DNA of 64,000 nt from Pseudomonas sp. (GCF_030683065.1 NZ_JAUXMX010000030.1:186001-250000); one strand, 5' to 3'. Shown: positions 8,711 through 17,588, numbered from the stretch's first letter. The notes: generated from the sequence alone by a model not told the origin. Numbers and translations are program-made.

Positions 8711-9632
8711 CGGCAAGCGAGAGCTAACAGGAGATGTTGAAGCGGATAAGCGGGGCAATACGCGGGACATGAGTGGCAGCTGTAGCGGGAAAGGCGCGCA
8801 CTCTACTCCTTTTATCGCCGAGGTAAAGCCCAAAAAACTCACTCGACCGCATACTGAAGCGAGCGCCCAGGACAATCCACAGAAGCTGTGGATAACTCAG
8901 TGGATAACATGGGAGCAAGGCGCCTGATCGCCTATGGCATGGGGCCTGAGGTCAAACTGATGGTTTTTTCACCAGTGCAAAAAATTCATATTTTTCATTG
9001 ACTTAAAAAATACTCATAAAGAATCAAGGATTTACACCAATCACAAAATCAGCCTTGACAAGGCGCATCGCAATTGTGCACAAGTTTTTTCACCCAGCGC
9101 TTGAGACGCCCGGTTTCGGGGCATTTACCAGCCAAGGCAGGCGTACTAGGCGGTCTTGCCGTATAAGTAACGCCCGATTCAGGAGCGCCAACCACACAGC
9201 GTCGATTGAGCGAACAAACATGCCCTCCCACATGGCCTCTTGAGTCACCCTGGGCGGTAACTTTCCAAGGATTTTCAGACATAACGCAGCTAAAAAACTG
9301 CTAATACCGACAACACGGTCAAGCCATACAGGACTGTTTACCCACCCTCTTCTGGCCCGGCAACGCTCCCACAGCCAGCGAACTGCGGCCGATGGTCGCA
9401 GACCGCCGGCAACTGCTACCGCAGTGGCTCGCTGGACGCCCAATGACCGACGCAGCAGATTTTCGCTACACGCAGTCGTTGATTGGCAGTCCCGGATTGA
9501 TCGGTTAACGTCCTGACGGCACTCTGAGCGGGTGAAAAATCGAGCAGCGCAGCTGCTCGCAGTGGGCGGCGCAATCCGCAGGTGAACGTTGTCTCACAGG
9601 CTCTCCGCACTAATCATAATGGGAATCTACTC
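8711..9632. other. Long intergenic region with DnaA boxes and AT-rich tract
   Basis: About 920 bp with no convincing gene, although a longer Sel1 N-terminus could cover its first part. It holds the DnaA-box cluster at 8873-8907 and an AT-rich stretch at about 8960-9025. A perfect 10-bp palindrome TTGTGCACAA lies at 9074-9083, followed by a T-run. Short open frames here lack ribosome sites and recognisable protein character. The promoter of the ydbH operon must lie in its right part; I could not fix it. Confidence 0.6.
8873..8907. promoter_or_regulatory. Cluster of three DnaA-box-like 9-mers
   Basis: TGTGGATAA at 8887-8895 is the exact complement of the consensus TTATCCACA. AGTGGATAA at 8899-8907 differs at one base. 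CAATCCACA at 8873-8881 is an opposite-orientation box with two mismatches and forms an 8-bp inverted repeat (ATCCACAG/CTGTGGAT, 3-base spacer) with the perfect box. An AT-rich tract follows about 60 bp downstream. No dnaA, dnaN or gyrB is near, so it is not the usual chromosomal origin. Confidence 0.55.
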
Positions 9633-12239
9633 ATGATCAGCCGGCGTTCCGGGCTGCGAATTACCAGCGTGCTCATGCTGCTGATACTGCTCGGCGGTTA
9701 TAGCTACTACAGTTGGCTGCATGTGCTCGAGCGTCACGCGATCCGCCAACTCGACTGGCAGGGAGCTAGCCTGTCACTGTCGGGCATCGGCCTGGCACAT
9801 ATAGCGCTGGAGCAGCACGGCAGTGCCGGCATCGCTCGCGTGCGTGCGGAGCAACTGCAGCTGGGCTGGGAGCAATTCAGCCTGACGCCACCTTTCTGGC
9901 AGCATATTCGCCTCGAACGCCTCGCCATAGCCTGGCTGCCCGCCGCACAGGACCGTGAGCAGCAGCCCGCCACCGCACCCGACCTAAAGCAGCTTGGCGC
10001 CGCGCTAGCCTGGCTGCCGCTCAGCCTGCGCATCGAGCAGCTCACTGCCGAGCTGCCCTGTGCCAGCGGGCGCTGCACGCTGCACGGCGACCTGCAACTG
10101 AGCCAGACGCAAGATGCCACTCCCGCGCGGGAACTGCTGCTCAACCTGCAACACCGCGAACAACCACTCGCATGGCGCGCCCAACTGCAGGGCGATGCCA
10201 TGGCGGCGGATCTACACCTGACCTTGGCAGTCGACGGACAAAGCCAACTGAGCCTGGACAGCAGCCTGCGCGATAGCCCTGCCGGGCTGTTATGGAGCGG
10301 CAACCTGAGGGCGCCCGACCTCAGCCAGGCGGCAGCCCTGCAAGACTGGCTCAGCCAGTGGACGCTCGCACCGGATGAACGATTGCCAAGCGCCCCCAGC
10401 GCTGTGCAACTCGCGGCGAATTGGCAACTGCAGTTAGCCGCCGGCGCCCTGAACCTGGAACAACTGCGCAACGCCAGTGGCCACCTCGACGTCAACGCCA
10501 GCCTTCCTGCGCCCTGGGCCATCCCTGGCGTGGGCCGAGTGCAAGGCACCTTCAGCGCCGTCGCCCGCGGGGTCGAGGGCCAATGGTTCGCTGAACAGCT
10601 GGAAGCTGACATGCAGCTGAACCGCCTGCCTGCAGAGTGGCTGAGCACACTGCCCGCAGCCTTGCACCCCGACTCACTGCACCTGCGCATTCAACCGGCA
10701 GCCCCACTCGCAGCGCTACCCGACAACCTGGCCGAGCGCTCACTGCCGCTGACGATCAGCCTGACCACTAGCGGCGCCAGCCAACTCGATCTGCAAGCCG
10801 ACCTGACCTTGGCCAACGCCGCGCCCTGGGCCGCACAACTGAGCAACGCACAACTGCGCGCCAGCAGCCCGGGCTTAGCGGTCGGCGACTGGAAACTGCG
10901 CGACCTGAAAGCAACGCTGCACTTCAATAGCTACCTGGACAGCGAGCAATTGAGCCTCAACCTGAGCAAAGGCTCGCAACTCGAACTGGGCGAGTTGAGC
11001 GGTGCAGATCTGCGCATGCTGCAGGTCAGTGCCACGAGCCAGGACACGCAACTGCATGCACAGCACCAGGCAGGCACCCTGCAAACATGGCGCCTGCAAG
11101 GCCCCGTCACGCTGAGCACCCAGCGCCTCGTACACCCCACCCTCAAACCCCAGGGCTGGCGCTGGCAAGGCACGCTAGCGGCCACCGAGCAGCAACTAAC
11201 CCTCAACGGCCAGATGACGGCAGATGCCGACCTACAACTGGCCATGCAACTGCAACATGACAGCCGCCTGGGCCTGCAACTCAAGGCGCAATTGGCCGAC
11301 GTATTTTTGCGTGGCGGCAACGCCCTGAGTACTACCCTGGCTGACTGGCCAGCACTGCTCAATCTCAGTAACGGCCGGCTGAGTGGCAACGTCAGCCTCA
11401 GCCTCGCCCCGAGCCGTGACTCGCCCGACATACGGCTCGAGCTAAACGGCAAAGACCTGGCCGGCATCTACGACCGCAGCGAACTCAGCGGCCTGGATGC
11501 GCACCTGCACTTGCACCTCAATCAGCGCCAACTCCAGCTAGACCTGCACGAACTGCGCCTGCAACAGGCCAACCCCGGCATGCCAATTGGCCCGGTACTG
11601 CTGCGCGGTACCTACAAGGCGCCCCGCAGCCGGCCAACAGCGGGCCTGCTCGACTTGCAACAGGCCCAGGCCTCGCTAATGGGTGGAACCCTCTGGCTCG
11701 ACCCGGGGCAATGGGATCTGGAACAGAGCAACCTGGTGTTCCCCCTGCAACTGCAAGGCCTCGACCTCAATCAGTTTTTTACCCTCTACCCGGCAGAGGG
11801 CCTGGCAGGCAGTGGCCTCATCGACGGCCAACTGCCCCTGAATCTCAGCGCCGCCGGCATTGAGATAGAACAGGGTCAACTGCTGGCACGCGCACCCGGC
11901 GGGCGCCTGGTATTTCATTCCGAGCGCATCAGGGCACTGGGCCGCAGCAACCCGGCCATGCAACTGGTGGCGCAATCGTTAGAAGACTTTCGGTTCACGG
12001 CACTGAGCAGCCAGGTCAATTATGATCGGCAAGGCAAGTTGCTCTTGGCCATGCGCCTGGAAGGCCGCAACCCGGCCATCGAACAAGGCCGCCCAATCCA
12101 TTTCAATATCAACCTGGAGGAAGATATCCCAACCCTATTGGCCAGCTTGCAATTGACCGATAAGGTAAACGAGATCATCAAACAACGGGTGCAGCAGCGT
12201 ATGCTGGAGCGCAATGCGGCCCCCCCGAAGGAGCCTTAA
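9633..12239 (+). CDS. ydbH: YdbH family AsmA-like intermembrane lipid transport protein
   Basis: An 868-residue protein with a single N-terminal membrane anchor (residues about 9-27) followed by a very long periplasmic region rich in alternating hydrophobic residues, as in AsmA-like beta-groove proteins. The C-terminal part has the DUF748/YdbH features GGRLVFHSERI and KLLLAMRLEGRNP, ending LQLTDKVNEIIKQRVQQRM. In E. coli YdbH is one of three partly redundant bridges (with TamB and YhdP) moving phospholipid to the outer membrane, working with lipoprotein YnbE. The ynbE and ydbL homologues follow directly, which strengthens the call. Start 9633 places the anchor at the N-terminus; an in-frame extension to 9582 is possible. 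Confidence 0.9.
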   Translation: MISRRSGLRITSVLMLLILLGGYSYYSWLHVLERHAIRQLDWQGASLSLSGIGLAHIALEQHGSAGIARVRAEQLQLGWEQFSLTPPFWQHIRLERLAIAWLPAAQDREQQPATAPDLKQLGAALAWLPLSLRIEQLTAELPCASGRCTLHGDLQLSQTQDATPARELLLNLQHREQPLAWRAQLQGDAMAADLHLTLAVDGQSQLSLDSSLRDSPAGLLWSGNLRAPDLSQAAALQDWLSQWTLAPDERLPSAPSAVQLAANWQLQLAAGALNLEQLRNASGHLDVNASLPAPWAIPGVGRVQGTFSAVARGVEGQWFAEQLEADMQLNRLPAEWLSTLPAALHPDSLHLRIQPAAPLAALPDNLAERSLPLTISLTTSGASQLDLQADLTLANAAPWAAQLSNAQLRASSPGLAVGDWKLRDLKATLHFNSYLDSEQLSLNLSKGSQLELGELSGADLRMLQVSATSQDTQLHAQHQAGTLQTWRLQGPVTLSTQRLVHPTLKPQGWRWQGTLAATEQQLTLNGQMTADADLQLAMQLQHDSRLGLQLKAQLADVFLRGGNALSTTLADWPALLNLSNGRLSGNVSLSLAPSRDSPDIRLELNGKDLAGIYDRSELSGLDAHLHLHLNQRQLQLDLHELRLQQANPGMPIGPVLLRGTYKAPRSRPTAGLLDLQQAQASLMGGTLWLDPGQWDLEQSNLVFPLQLQGLDLNQFFTLYPAEGLAGSGLIDGQLPLNLSAAGIEIEQGQLLARAPGGRLVFHSERIRALGRSNPAMQLVAQSLEDFRFTALSSQVNYDRQGKLLLAMRLEGRNPAIEQGRPIHFNINLEEDIPTLLASLQLTDKVNEIIKQRVQQRMLERNAAPPKEP

Positions 12240-12254
12240 TCAAGGAGAAGCGCC

Positions 12255-12446
12255 ATGCGCTTGCGTAGTTGTTTCGCCGCACTGCTGATCGGCCTGCTGA
12301 GCGCGGCCTGTACCCCAACGGTACAGCTGGCGATGCCAAACGAGCCGATCAATATCAACCTCAACGTGAAGATCGAGCACGAAATCTACATCAAGGTAGA
12401 TAAGGCGCTGGACAGCATGTTCAGCGAGTCCAGCGGACTGTTCTAA
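12255..12446 (+). CDS. ynbE: YnbE family outer membrane lipoprotein
   Basis: A 63-residue lipoprotein. The signal peptide ends in the lipobox LSAAC with lipidated Cys19, and the mature part (TPTVQLAMPNEPININLNVK, then EHEIYIKVDKAL) is the YnbE signature. In E. coli YnbE is the outer membrane partner that completes the YdbH lipid bridge. A good ribosome site (AAGGAG) precedes the ATG, 15 bp after ydbH. Gene order ydbH-ynbE-ydbL is the same as in Enterobacteria. Confidence 0.92.
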   Translation: MRLRSCFAALLIGLLSAACTPTVQLAMPNEPININLNVKIEHEIYIKVDKALDSMFSESSGLF

Positions 12447-12457
12447 GGAGCCACACC

Positions 12458-12802
12458 ATGACAGTGTCAAAACGAATCGCTAGCCTGCTCCTGCTGCTCA
12501 GCCTGAGCCTGCCGGTGCTGGCCCTGAACCTCAACGAAGCCATGTCCGCACTCGGCGACGCCAAGGCCAGCGGCCAGCTCGGCGAAATGCCCAACGGCTA
12601 CCTCGGCGCGGTCAAACCCGGCCCTGAGGTCGACGAAATCGCCCGCCTGATCAACCAGGCTCGCCGCGCCGAATACCAGAAGCTGGCGACCCAGAACGGC
12701 ATCCAGGTCAGTGACGTCGAAGCCATCGCCGGCAAGAAAGCCATCGACAAGACCCCGCCCGGCCAGTACATCCAATTGCAAGGGCAGTGGCGGCGCAAAT
12801 AA
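12458..12802 (+). CDS. ydbL: YdbL family periplasmic protein (DUF1318)
   Basis: A 114-residue exported protein. Residues 1-22 form a cleavable signal peptide (RIASLLLLLSLSLPVLA). The mature DUF1318 domain includes LGEMPNGYLGAVKPG and IARLINQARRAEYQKLA. It is the third gene of the ydbH-ynbE-ydbL operon, 11 bp after ynbE with its own AAGGAG site. In E. coli YdbL is reported to influence YdbH-YnbE complex formation. A strong terminator follows at 12837-12867. Confidence 0.9.
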   Translation: MTVSKRIASLLLLLSLSLPVLALNLNEAMSALGDAKASGQLGEMPNGYLGAVKPGPEVDEIARLINQARRAEYQKLATQNGIQVSDVEAIAGKKAIDKTPPGQYIQLQGQWRRK

Positions 12803-12836
12803 GCCGACCAGCCATCCATGGGCGCAACAAGAAAAA

Positions 12837-12867
12837 AACCCCTGAAGCCCGCGCTTCAGGGGTTTTT
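12837..12867 (+). terminator. Rho-independent terminator of the ydbH operon
   Basis: Inverted repeat AACCCCTGAAGC / GCTTCAGGGGTT with a 5-base loop followed by TTTTT. A-tracts on the left would also allow function on the minus strand. It is closely similar to the terminator of tRNA-Ser at 13781-13812. Confidence 0.85.
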
Positions 12868-13427
12868 AATTCTGGCGGGATCTACGCTACCGTCGTCAGC
12901 GGCGCATGGCATCAAGCCCGGCGACGGGCGCTTCGTGGCCGACCATGAGACGGGCTCCGGCCAGGCACTCGATCCCATCTACGGCCAGTCGAAGCATGCC
13001 ACTACGCAGGACCTGGCCAATGCCGATATCTGGAAGCGGCTTACATAAGCAGCTAATCGTGCAACGTCATGGCAGTCTCCACGCCAACGCACCAAACGAC
13101 TCGATGATGCGACTTGCCCCGCCTCCCCCCCTATCAGGATACTGAGCACCGCGCTTGGCCACACGCGACTGAATGAATTGTCATGCGCGTTGTCTGAAAT
13201 TGCCTATTACGCCTGAATCATTCCGCCAGCGCCCTTGCACCCGAATGCCCCTGGTGGTTTGCGGTGTATCCCTCATCAGAAATTCAGCCTTGATTAGGCT
13301 CGCTTTAGCGCGAGGCGTTCAGCTGCGGATGACAAATGCAGGCATGATACTGCTGAAAATCCTGGCGGCGGCTGTCATGGCGGCCACCTCTGCCCGCTCC
13401 GGGCATCGTATGAAAGGGAATTACTAA
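12868..13427. other. Intergenic region with no clear gene
   Basis: About 560 bp. A tRNA-3'-end-like TGGCGGGA lies at 12873-12880 directly after the terminator. An open frame running 12818-13048 encodes residues ending DLANADIWKRL, but its start lies before the terminator stem and it has no ribosome site; it could be a gene remnant. The promoter of the small lipoprotein must lie near the right end. Confidence 0.5.
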
Positions 13428-13583
13428 ATGTTAGTACGCATCATGGCTGTTGTTCTTGCAGGTCTGCTGATTTCAGGCTGTAGCCTGCGCTTACCCGGCA
13501 TCGGCGTCGATATTGGCGGCAACGGTGGCAGTGGCGGCCCACCTCATTGCCCGCCGGGCCAAGCGAAAAAGGGTAACTGCTGA
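13428..13583 (+). CDS. Small lipoprotein with conserved-looking CPPGQAKKGNC tail
   Basis: A 51-residue protein, too short for usual length cut-offs. MLVRIMAVVLAGLLISGCSL is a textbook lipoprotein signal with lipobox ISGC and lipidated Cys18. The mature part is a Gly-rich linker (IGVDIGGNGGSGGPP) followed by HCPPGQAKKGNC with two cysteines (41 and 51) able to form a disulfide. AAAGGGAA eight bases before the ATG is a plausible ribosome site, and a terminator follows at 13619-13646, so it looks like a self-contained transcription unit. I recall similar tails in small Pseudomonas lipoproteins, but the function is unknown. Confidence 0.8.
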   Translation: MLVRIMAVVLAGLLISGCSLRLPGIGVDIGGNGGSGGPPHCPPGQAKKGNC

Positions 13584-13618
13584 GATTCGATTGAATCAAT
13601 TACAGCACCCGCAGCACC

Positions 13619-13646
13619 AGGAAAACCGGCATTGGCCGGTTTTCCT
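13619..13646 (+). terminator. Terminator of the small lipoprotein gene
   Basis: Perfect stem GGAAAACCGGC / GCCGGTTTTCC around a 4-base loop, 36 bp after the stop codon. The T-run lies within the 3' arm, so it could work in either direction. Confidence 0.7.
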
Positions 13647-13780
13647 GCTTCCGGGCTCCGCACACCGGCCTGCAATAGCTATGGACGCCGCCAAGGAGCG
13701 GCGCGCTTAGAGCAGGAACCAGGCCGCGCCGGCCAACCGACTGCAGCGGCGACTCAGCCGGGAGTAAACCCTGAAAAGCA

Positions 13781-13812
13781 AAAAACCCCTGAAGCTTGCA
13801 CTTCAAGGGTTT
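13781..13812 (-). terminator. Terminator of tRNA-Ser
   Basis: On the minus strand the 3' trailer of tRNA-Ser reads a stem AACCCTTGAAG / CTTCAGGGGTT with a short loop and then TTTTTTGCTTTT. Very similar in sequence to the terminator at 12837-12867. Confidence 0.8.
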
Positions 13813-13817
13813 CGATA

Positions 13818-13907
13818 TGGCGGGAAGATAGGGATTTGAACCCTAGGTGCTATCGCTAACACAACGGATTTCGAATCCGTCCCGTTCGGCCACTCCGGCA
13901 TCTTCCC
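13818..13907 (-). tRNA. tRNA-Ser (anticodon CGA)
   Basis: Ninety bases on the minus strand with encoded CCA. The acceptor stem GGGAAGA pairs with TCTTCCC, the D-arm contains GAGTGGCCGAACGG, the anticodon stem-loop GGATTCGAAATCC gives anticodon CGA, there is a long variable arm typical of serine tRNAs, and the T-arm is GGGTTCAAATCCC. It reads UCG codons. Confidence 0.96.
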
Positions 13908-14132
13908 GTGGCGGCGCGCATCATAGCAGTACAAGTACGTTTGGCGAAGCCTAATTTGTAGAATTTTTCGCGTGCTTTCAGATGCTTGCGTTGGTGGGCC
14001 GTGTCGGTGCGTGCTGCCGTGGCCTGGCAGGCTGCTCTGAAACGGCCTGCACGGATGAGGTAATCCCCGACGGCCATGCAGCCACAGCCGCGTTGCCGAC
14101 CCTAGCTCACCATGGCGCAGCACCCACTAACC

Positions 14133-14158
14133 AGAAGAGGCGCCTAAGCGCCTCTTCT
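14133..14158 (-). terminator. Hairpin terminator downstream of purC
   Basis: Inverted repeat AGAAGAGGCGC / GCGCCTCTTCT with a 4-base loop, 19 bp beyond the purC stop. No long T-run follows, so it may act mainly as a 3'-end stabilising hairpin. Confidence 0.6.
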
Positions 14159-14176
14159 GTGCCGTACAGTCGTTGA

Positions 14177-15046
14177 TCAAGCAGTCAGCTTGATCAGCGC
14201 CTCGCGGTATTTGTCGGCGGTCTTCTGCGCGACTTCGGCCGGCACGGCCGGGGCCGGTGGCTCCTTGTTCCAGCCAGTGGACTCCAGCCAATCGCGCACA
14301 AACTGCTTGTCAAAGCTCGGCGGGTTCTTGCCTTCGACGTAGCTGTCGGCGGGCCAGAAGCGGCTGGAGTCGGGGGTCAGCACTTCGTCCATCAGGGTCA
14401 GGGTGCCGTTTTCGTCCAGACCGAACTCGAACTTGGTGTCGGCAATGATGATGCCGCGGGTGGCGGCGTACTCGACGGCGGCGCTGTACAGGGCAATCGA
14501 GGTGTCACGAACTTGAGCGGCCAGTTCGGTGCCGATGATGGCAGCGCACTGCTCGAAGGAGATGTTCTCGTCGTGGTCGCCGACGGCGGCCTTGGTCGAG
14601 GGGGTGAAGATCGGTTGTGGCAGCTTGGAGGCTTCCTGCAAGCCGGCTGGCAGCTGGATACCGCAGACAGTTCCGCTGCGCTGGTATTCCTTCCAGCCGG
14701 AGCCAGCGATGTAACCGCGCACAATGGCTTCCACGGCAACCGGCTTGAGGCGCTTGGCGACCACTGCACGGCCTTCGACCAGCGGCAGTTCGGCAGCGGG
14801 TACAACGTCTTCAACCTTGTCGCCGGTAAAGTGGTTGGGCACCAGGCCGGCCAGCTTGTCGAACCAGAAGTTGGAAATCGCGGTGAGAATCTTACCCTTG
14901 TCCGGAATCGGTTCAGCGAGGATCACGTCGAAAGCCGAGAGACGGTCGGTGGCGACCATCAGCATGCGCTTGTCGTCGATTTCGTAGAGGTCGCGGACTT
15001 TGCCCGAGTAGATTTTCTTCAGGCTCAGGGTCGCAGGAGTGGTCAT
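14177..15046 (-). CDS. purC: Phosphoribosylaminoimidazole-succinocarboxamide synthase, long form
   Basis: A 289-residue SAICAR synthetase: CAIR plus aspartate plus ATP to SAICAR in purine synthesis. Motifs include [15 protein letters not shown] at the N-terminus, [45 protein letters not shown] and [14 protein letters not shown]. Its length fits the approximately 300-residue form known from yeast and many beta- and some gammaproteobacteria, rather than the approximately 236-residue form I associate with Pseudomonas PurC. It follows bamC, with a hairpin between. The start [15 protein letters not shown] at 15046 is preceded by GGCGGAAA; a longer frame to 15073 begins inside the hairpin flank. 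Confidence 0.93.
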   Translation of the reverse strand: MTTPATLSLKKIYSGKVRDLYEIDDKRMLMVATDRLSAFDVILAEPIPDKGKILTAISNFWFDKLAGLVPNHFTGDKVEDVVPAAELPLVEGRAVVAKRLKPVAVEAIVRGYIAGSGWKEYQRSGTVCGIQLPAGLQEASKLPQPIFTPSTKAAVGDHDENISFEQCAAIIGTELAAQVRDTSIALYSAAVEYAATRGIIIADTKFEFGLDENGTLTLMDEVLTPDSSRFWPADSYVEGKNPPSFDKQFVRDWLESTGWNKEPPAPAVPAEVAQKTADKYREALIKLTA

Positions 15047-15070
15047 ATCGAGGTTTCCGCCTTTAGCAAA

Positions 15071-15101
15071 CAAAACAGGCGAAACCCACCGGGTTTCGCC
15101 T
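15071..15101 (-). terminator. Terminator between bamC and purC
   Basis: On the minus strand AGGCGAAACCC / GGGTTTCGCCT with a 3-base loop is followed by TGTTTTGTTT. It lies between the bamC stop and the purC start, so purC expression from the dapA-bamC promoter would need read-through. Confidence 0.7.
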
Positions 15102-15130
15102 ATTGGTATTACAGCTGTGCATACAGCCGG

Positions 15131-16249
15131 TTAGCCGAGATTTTCCTGGATCAGACCCAGGATACGGCGCGCCACATCGGCCGGGGCAATGGTATTCAGG
15201 TCTTTTTCCACAGTGACTTGAACACTCTCACCCACCGCAGTCAGGCGCACCTGGTAACGCTCGGCACGCGCATCGATTGCTTCCTTGTCTGGCGAACCAC
15301 CAAACAGACTGGAGAAGAAGCCCGGTTTTTCATCCTTCTTCTGCGCACCCTCGGCAAGGTTGATGTAATACACACCAATACTGCGGTTGAGGTCGTCGAT
15401 GCGTACATCAGCCATCTCCAGGGAACGGCCAACACCAGACCAGGCACGATCGAAATCAGCACCCAGGTTCAATAACGGGTTGCCATTACCGTCTTCCGAC
15501 AGGCTGACACGGCTCGGCGCATCGAAGTCGCGGGCAGCCAGCAACGATACGGAACCGCCCTGCTCAACACTGCGCGCCAGGCTCACGAGCATTTCGTCGA
15601 GCAAAGCGGCTTCCAGGCTGGGATTGCCGCTGCCACTGGCGAAGGCCACATCGGCACTGCTGCCAGCTGGACGCTCGGCACTGAGTACGAAGACCTCCGT
15701 AGTGTTGCGCTGCACGCCTGGCTCGATCCGCACCCGCAGGCGGGTTTCGGCATCAGCAGCGACGCCCGATACGCGACTGCTCAGGTGTTGCGCCATGCTC
15801 GCGGAGAGCTGATCGAAACGCTGCCAGCTGGTGACGAACTCGCCAATCTGCGGACGCTCGGCAGCGATCCGGAAGCCGTTGTCTTCGAAAAACTGACGGG
15901 CAATCGGCCAGACTTCGGCCGGCACGCGCTGAGCAACCAACCAACGCGACTCACCGCTCTTCTGCAGACTGAACTCGCTGGCATCGGCACGCACGGCCAG
16001 CGCTTGCGGACGCGGGACTTCGTATTCACCTTCGACCGTGCTGCTGGCGACCTGTTGCGGCACCGGCAACAACGGGTCAAGGCGCTTGGCCATGACGTTC
16101 GCTGGCAATTGCATGGGTGTAGTTTGCCGTGCAGCGAGGTAATCACTGCCGCGATCACGGAAATAGCCATCTTCGCCATAAATCCAGCCGCAACCGCTAG
16201 TGCTGGAGATGATCAGAGCAAGTGCGGAGAGTCCGCCCAGTCGCTTCAT
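15131..16249 (-). CDS. bamC: Outer membrane protein assembly factor BamC (NlpB)
   Basis: A 372-residue lipoprotein. The signal ends in lipobox STSGC, followed by the [21 protein letters not shown] segment typical of the BamC N-terminus that packs on BamD. Two helix-grip domains follow. BamC is an accessory lipoprotein of the beta-barrel assembly machine. It starts 17 bp after dapA, preserving the dapA-bamC pair of E. coli and Pseudomonas. AGGAAAT before the ATG serves as ribosome site. Confidence 0.92.
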   Translation of the reverse strand: MKRLGGLSALALIISSTSGCGWIYGEDGYFRDRGSDYLAARQTTPMQLPANVMAKRLDPLLPVPQQVASSTVEGEYEVPRPQALAVRADASEFSLQKSGESRWLVAQRVPAEVWPIARQFFEDNGFRIAAERPQIGEFVTSWQRFDQLSASMAQHLSSRVSGVAADAETRLRVRIEPGVQRNTTEVFVLSAERPAGSSADVAFASGSGNPSLEAALLDEMLVSLARSVEQGGSVSLLAARDFDAPSRVSLSEDGNGNPLLNLGADFDRAWSGVGRSLEMADVRIDDLNRSIGVYYINLAEGAQKKDEKPGFFSSLFGGSPDKEAIDARAERYQVRLTAVGESVQVTVEKDLNTIAPADVARRILGLIQENLG

Positions 16250-16266
16250 GCGTAGTATTTCCTCAA

Positions 16267-17145
16267 TTAAACCAATACGCCGGACTGGCGCAGGGCCTGA
16301 CGCAGCGGTTCATGACAACGCGGGCTGAGCCAGGTCAGCGGCAAACGGATACCGTCCGGCATCATGCCCATTTCATGCAGGGCAAACTTGACCGGGATCG
16401 GGTTTGACTCGATAAACAGCGCCTTGTGCAGTGGCATCAGACGATCATTGATGGCACGTGCAGTGACGGCGTCACCCGCCATGGCGGCGGCGCACAGCTC
16501 GCTCATGGCGCGCGGGGCGACGTTGGCCGTCACCGAGATGTTGCCCTTGCCGCCAATCAGCATCAACTCGACGGCTGTGGCGTCATCGCCGGAATACACC
16601 AAAAAATCCTTGCTCACTCGATCCAGAACTTCCTGGCCACGCTGCAGGTCGCCGGTGGCTTCCTTGATGCCGATGATGTTGGCAATCGTCGACAGGCGCT
16701 CGACCGTTTCCGGCAGCATGTCGCAGACGGTACGGCCAGGTACGTTGTAGAGAATCTGCGGAATGGCCACCGACTCGGCGATGTGTCGGAAGTGCAGATA
16801 AAGACCTTCCTGAGTCGGTTTGTTGTAATACGGCGTGACCAGCAGACAGGCATCGGCGCCTACATCTTTGGCCGCGCGGGTCAATTCAACTGATTCACGC
16901 GTGGAATTACCGCCAGTGCCCGCGATCACCGGGATACGCCCAGCGACTTGCTTGACCACACGTCGGATTACTTCGATGTGTTCAGACACTTCCAACGTGG
17001 CCGACTCGCCGGTAGTACCGACCGCGACGATGGCGTTGGTGCCCTCTTGCAGGTGGAAATCCACCAGTTTGCTCAGGCTGTCCCAATCGAGACCACCCTG
17101 CGCATCCATGGGCGTGACCAGTGCCACCATACTGCCCGCAATCAT
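16267..17145 (-). CDS. dapA: 4-hydroxy-tetrahydrodipicolinate synthase
   Basis: A 292-residue DapA that condenses pyruvate with aspartate semialdehyde in the lysine/diaminopimelate pathway. GTTGES lies at residues 43-48, Tyr133 is in LYNVPGRT, and the Schiff-base Lys161 is in GIKEATGD; all positions match E. coli DapA. Start 17145 ([13 protein letters not shown]) has GGAG upstream; the frame extends back to 17373 but that part is not DapA-like. It leads the dapA-bamC operon. Confidence 0.97.
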   Translation of the reverse strand: MIAGSMVALVTPMDAQGGLDWDSLSKLVDFHLQEGTNAIVAVGTTGESATLEVSEHIEVIRRVVKQVAGRIPVIAGTGGNSTRESVELTRAAKDVGADACLLVTPYYNKPTQEGLYLHFRHIAESVAIPQILYNVPGRTVCDMLPETVERLSTIANIIGIKEATGDLQRGQEVLDRVSKDFLVYSGDDATAVELMLIGGKGNISVTANVAPRAMSELCAAAMAGDAVTARAINDRLMPLHKALFIESNPIPVKFALHEMGMMPDGIRLPLTWLSPRCHEPLRQALRQSGVLV

Positions 17146-17588
17146 GCAACCACTCCAGCCGGAAAAAGAGAGCCACAATGGTACTGGCGCCACCCACCTT
17201 GCACAAGCGAAGGAAAAGATCGATCGGCAAGCACGGCAGCTGTGCGGGTAACCCGGCATTCCTTTTAGTAGAAGCTGGAACAGCTCGATGACTGCCACGA
17301 AAGCACCGCAAGGTGAGCGAAACAAGCTGCCTGGCGTGCAAGCGATGGCGAATGAGTCAAGCGAGCCCGCCAAACAACCGCAATTTTGTCACGCCTCGTT
17401 CGGCCTGCAGCTGTTACTCCGCAGCGTCGCACAACTCAGCTGCAGCCGCCCGACGGCGGTCGCAAGAGACGGCGATTTCTCGCACTCATCGAGTGACTAG
17501 CATTCCCCTGAGCTGCGCTTTTCGCTACCCTTCAGACTTTGCTCGGTACCCATTGTGGGCCGAGCGTTCATCGCTTTAGGAATGCTGC
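17146..17588. other. Divergent intergenic region between dapA and gcvR
   Basis: About 440 bp. It must hold promoters for dapA on the minus strand and gcvR on the plus strand. An open frame continues upstream from dapA but lacks coding character. I see no clear operator or RNA element. Confidence 0.5.

Noticed and set aside
8998-9025. TTGACT promoter-like -35 in the AT-rich tract
   Set aside because: No acceptable -10 hexamer at 16-18 bp spacing; AT-richness alone gives such matches.
9049-9282. 77-codon minus-strand frame in the rmuC-ydbH gap
   Set aside because: No ribosome site, no signal or domain, and low similarity to anything I recognise; left as intergenic.
12818-13048. 76-codon plus-strand frame ending DLANADIWKRLT
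   Set aside because: Starts before the ydbH-operon terminator stem and lacks a ribosome site. Its later part looks somewhat coding, so it may be a gene remnant, but I cannot support a gene.
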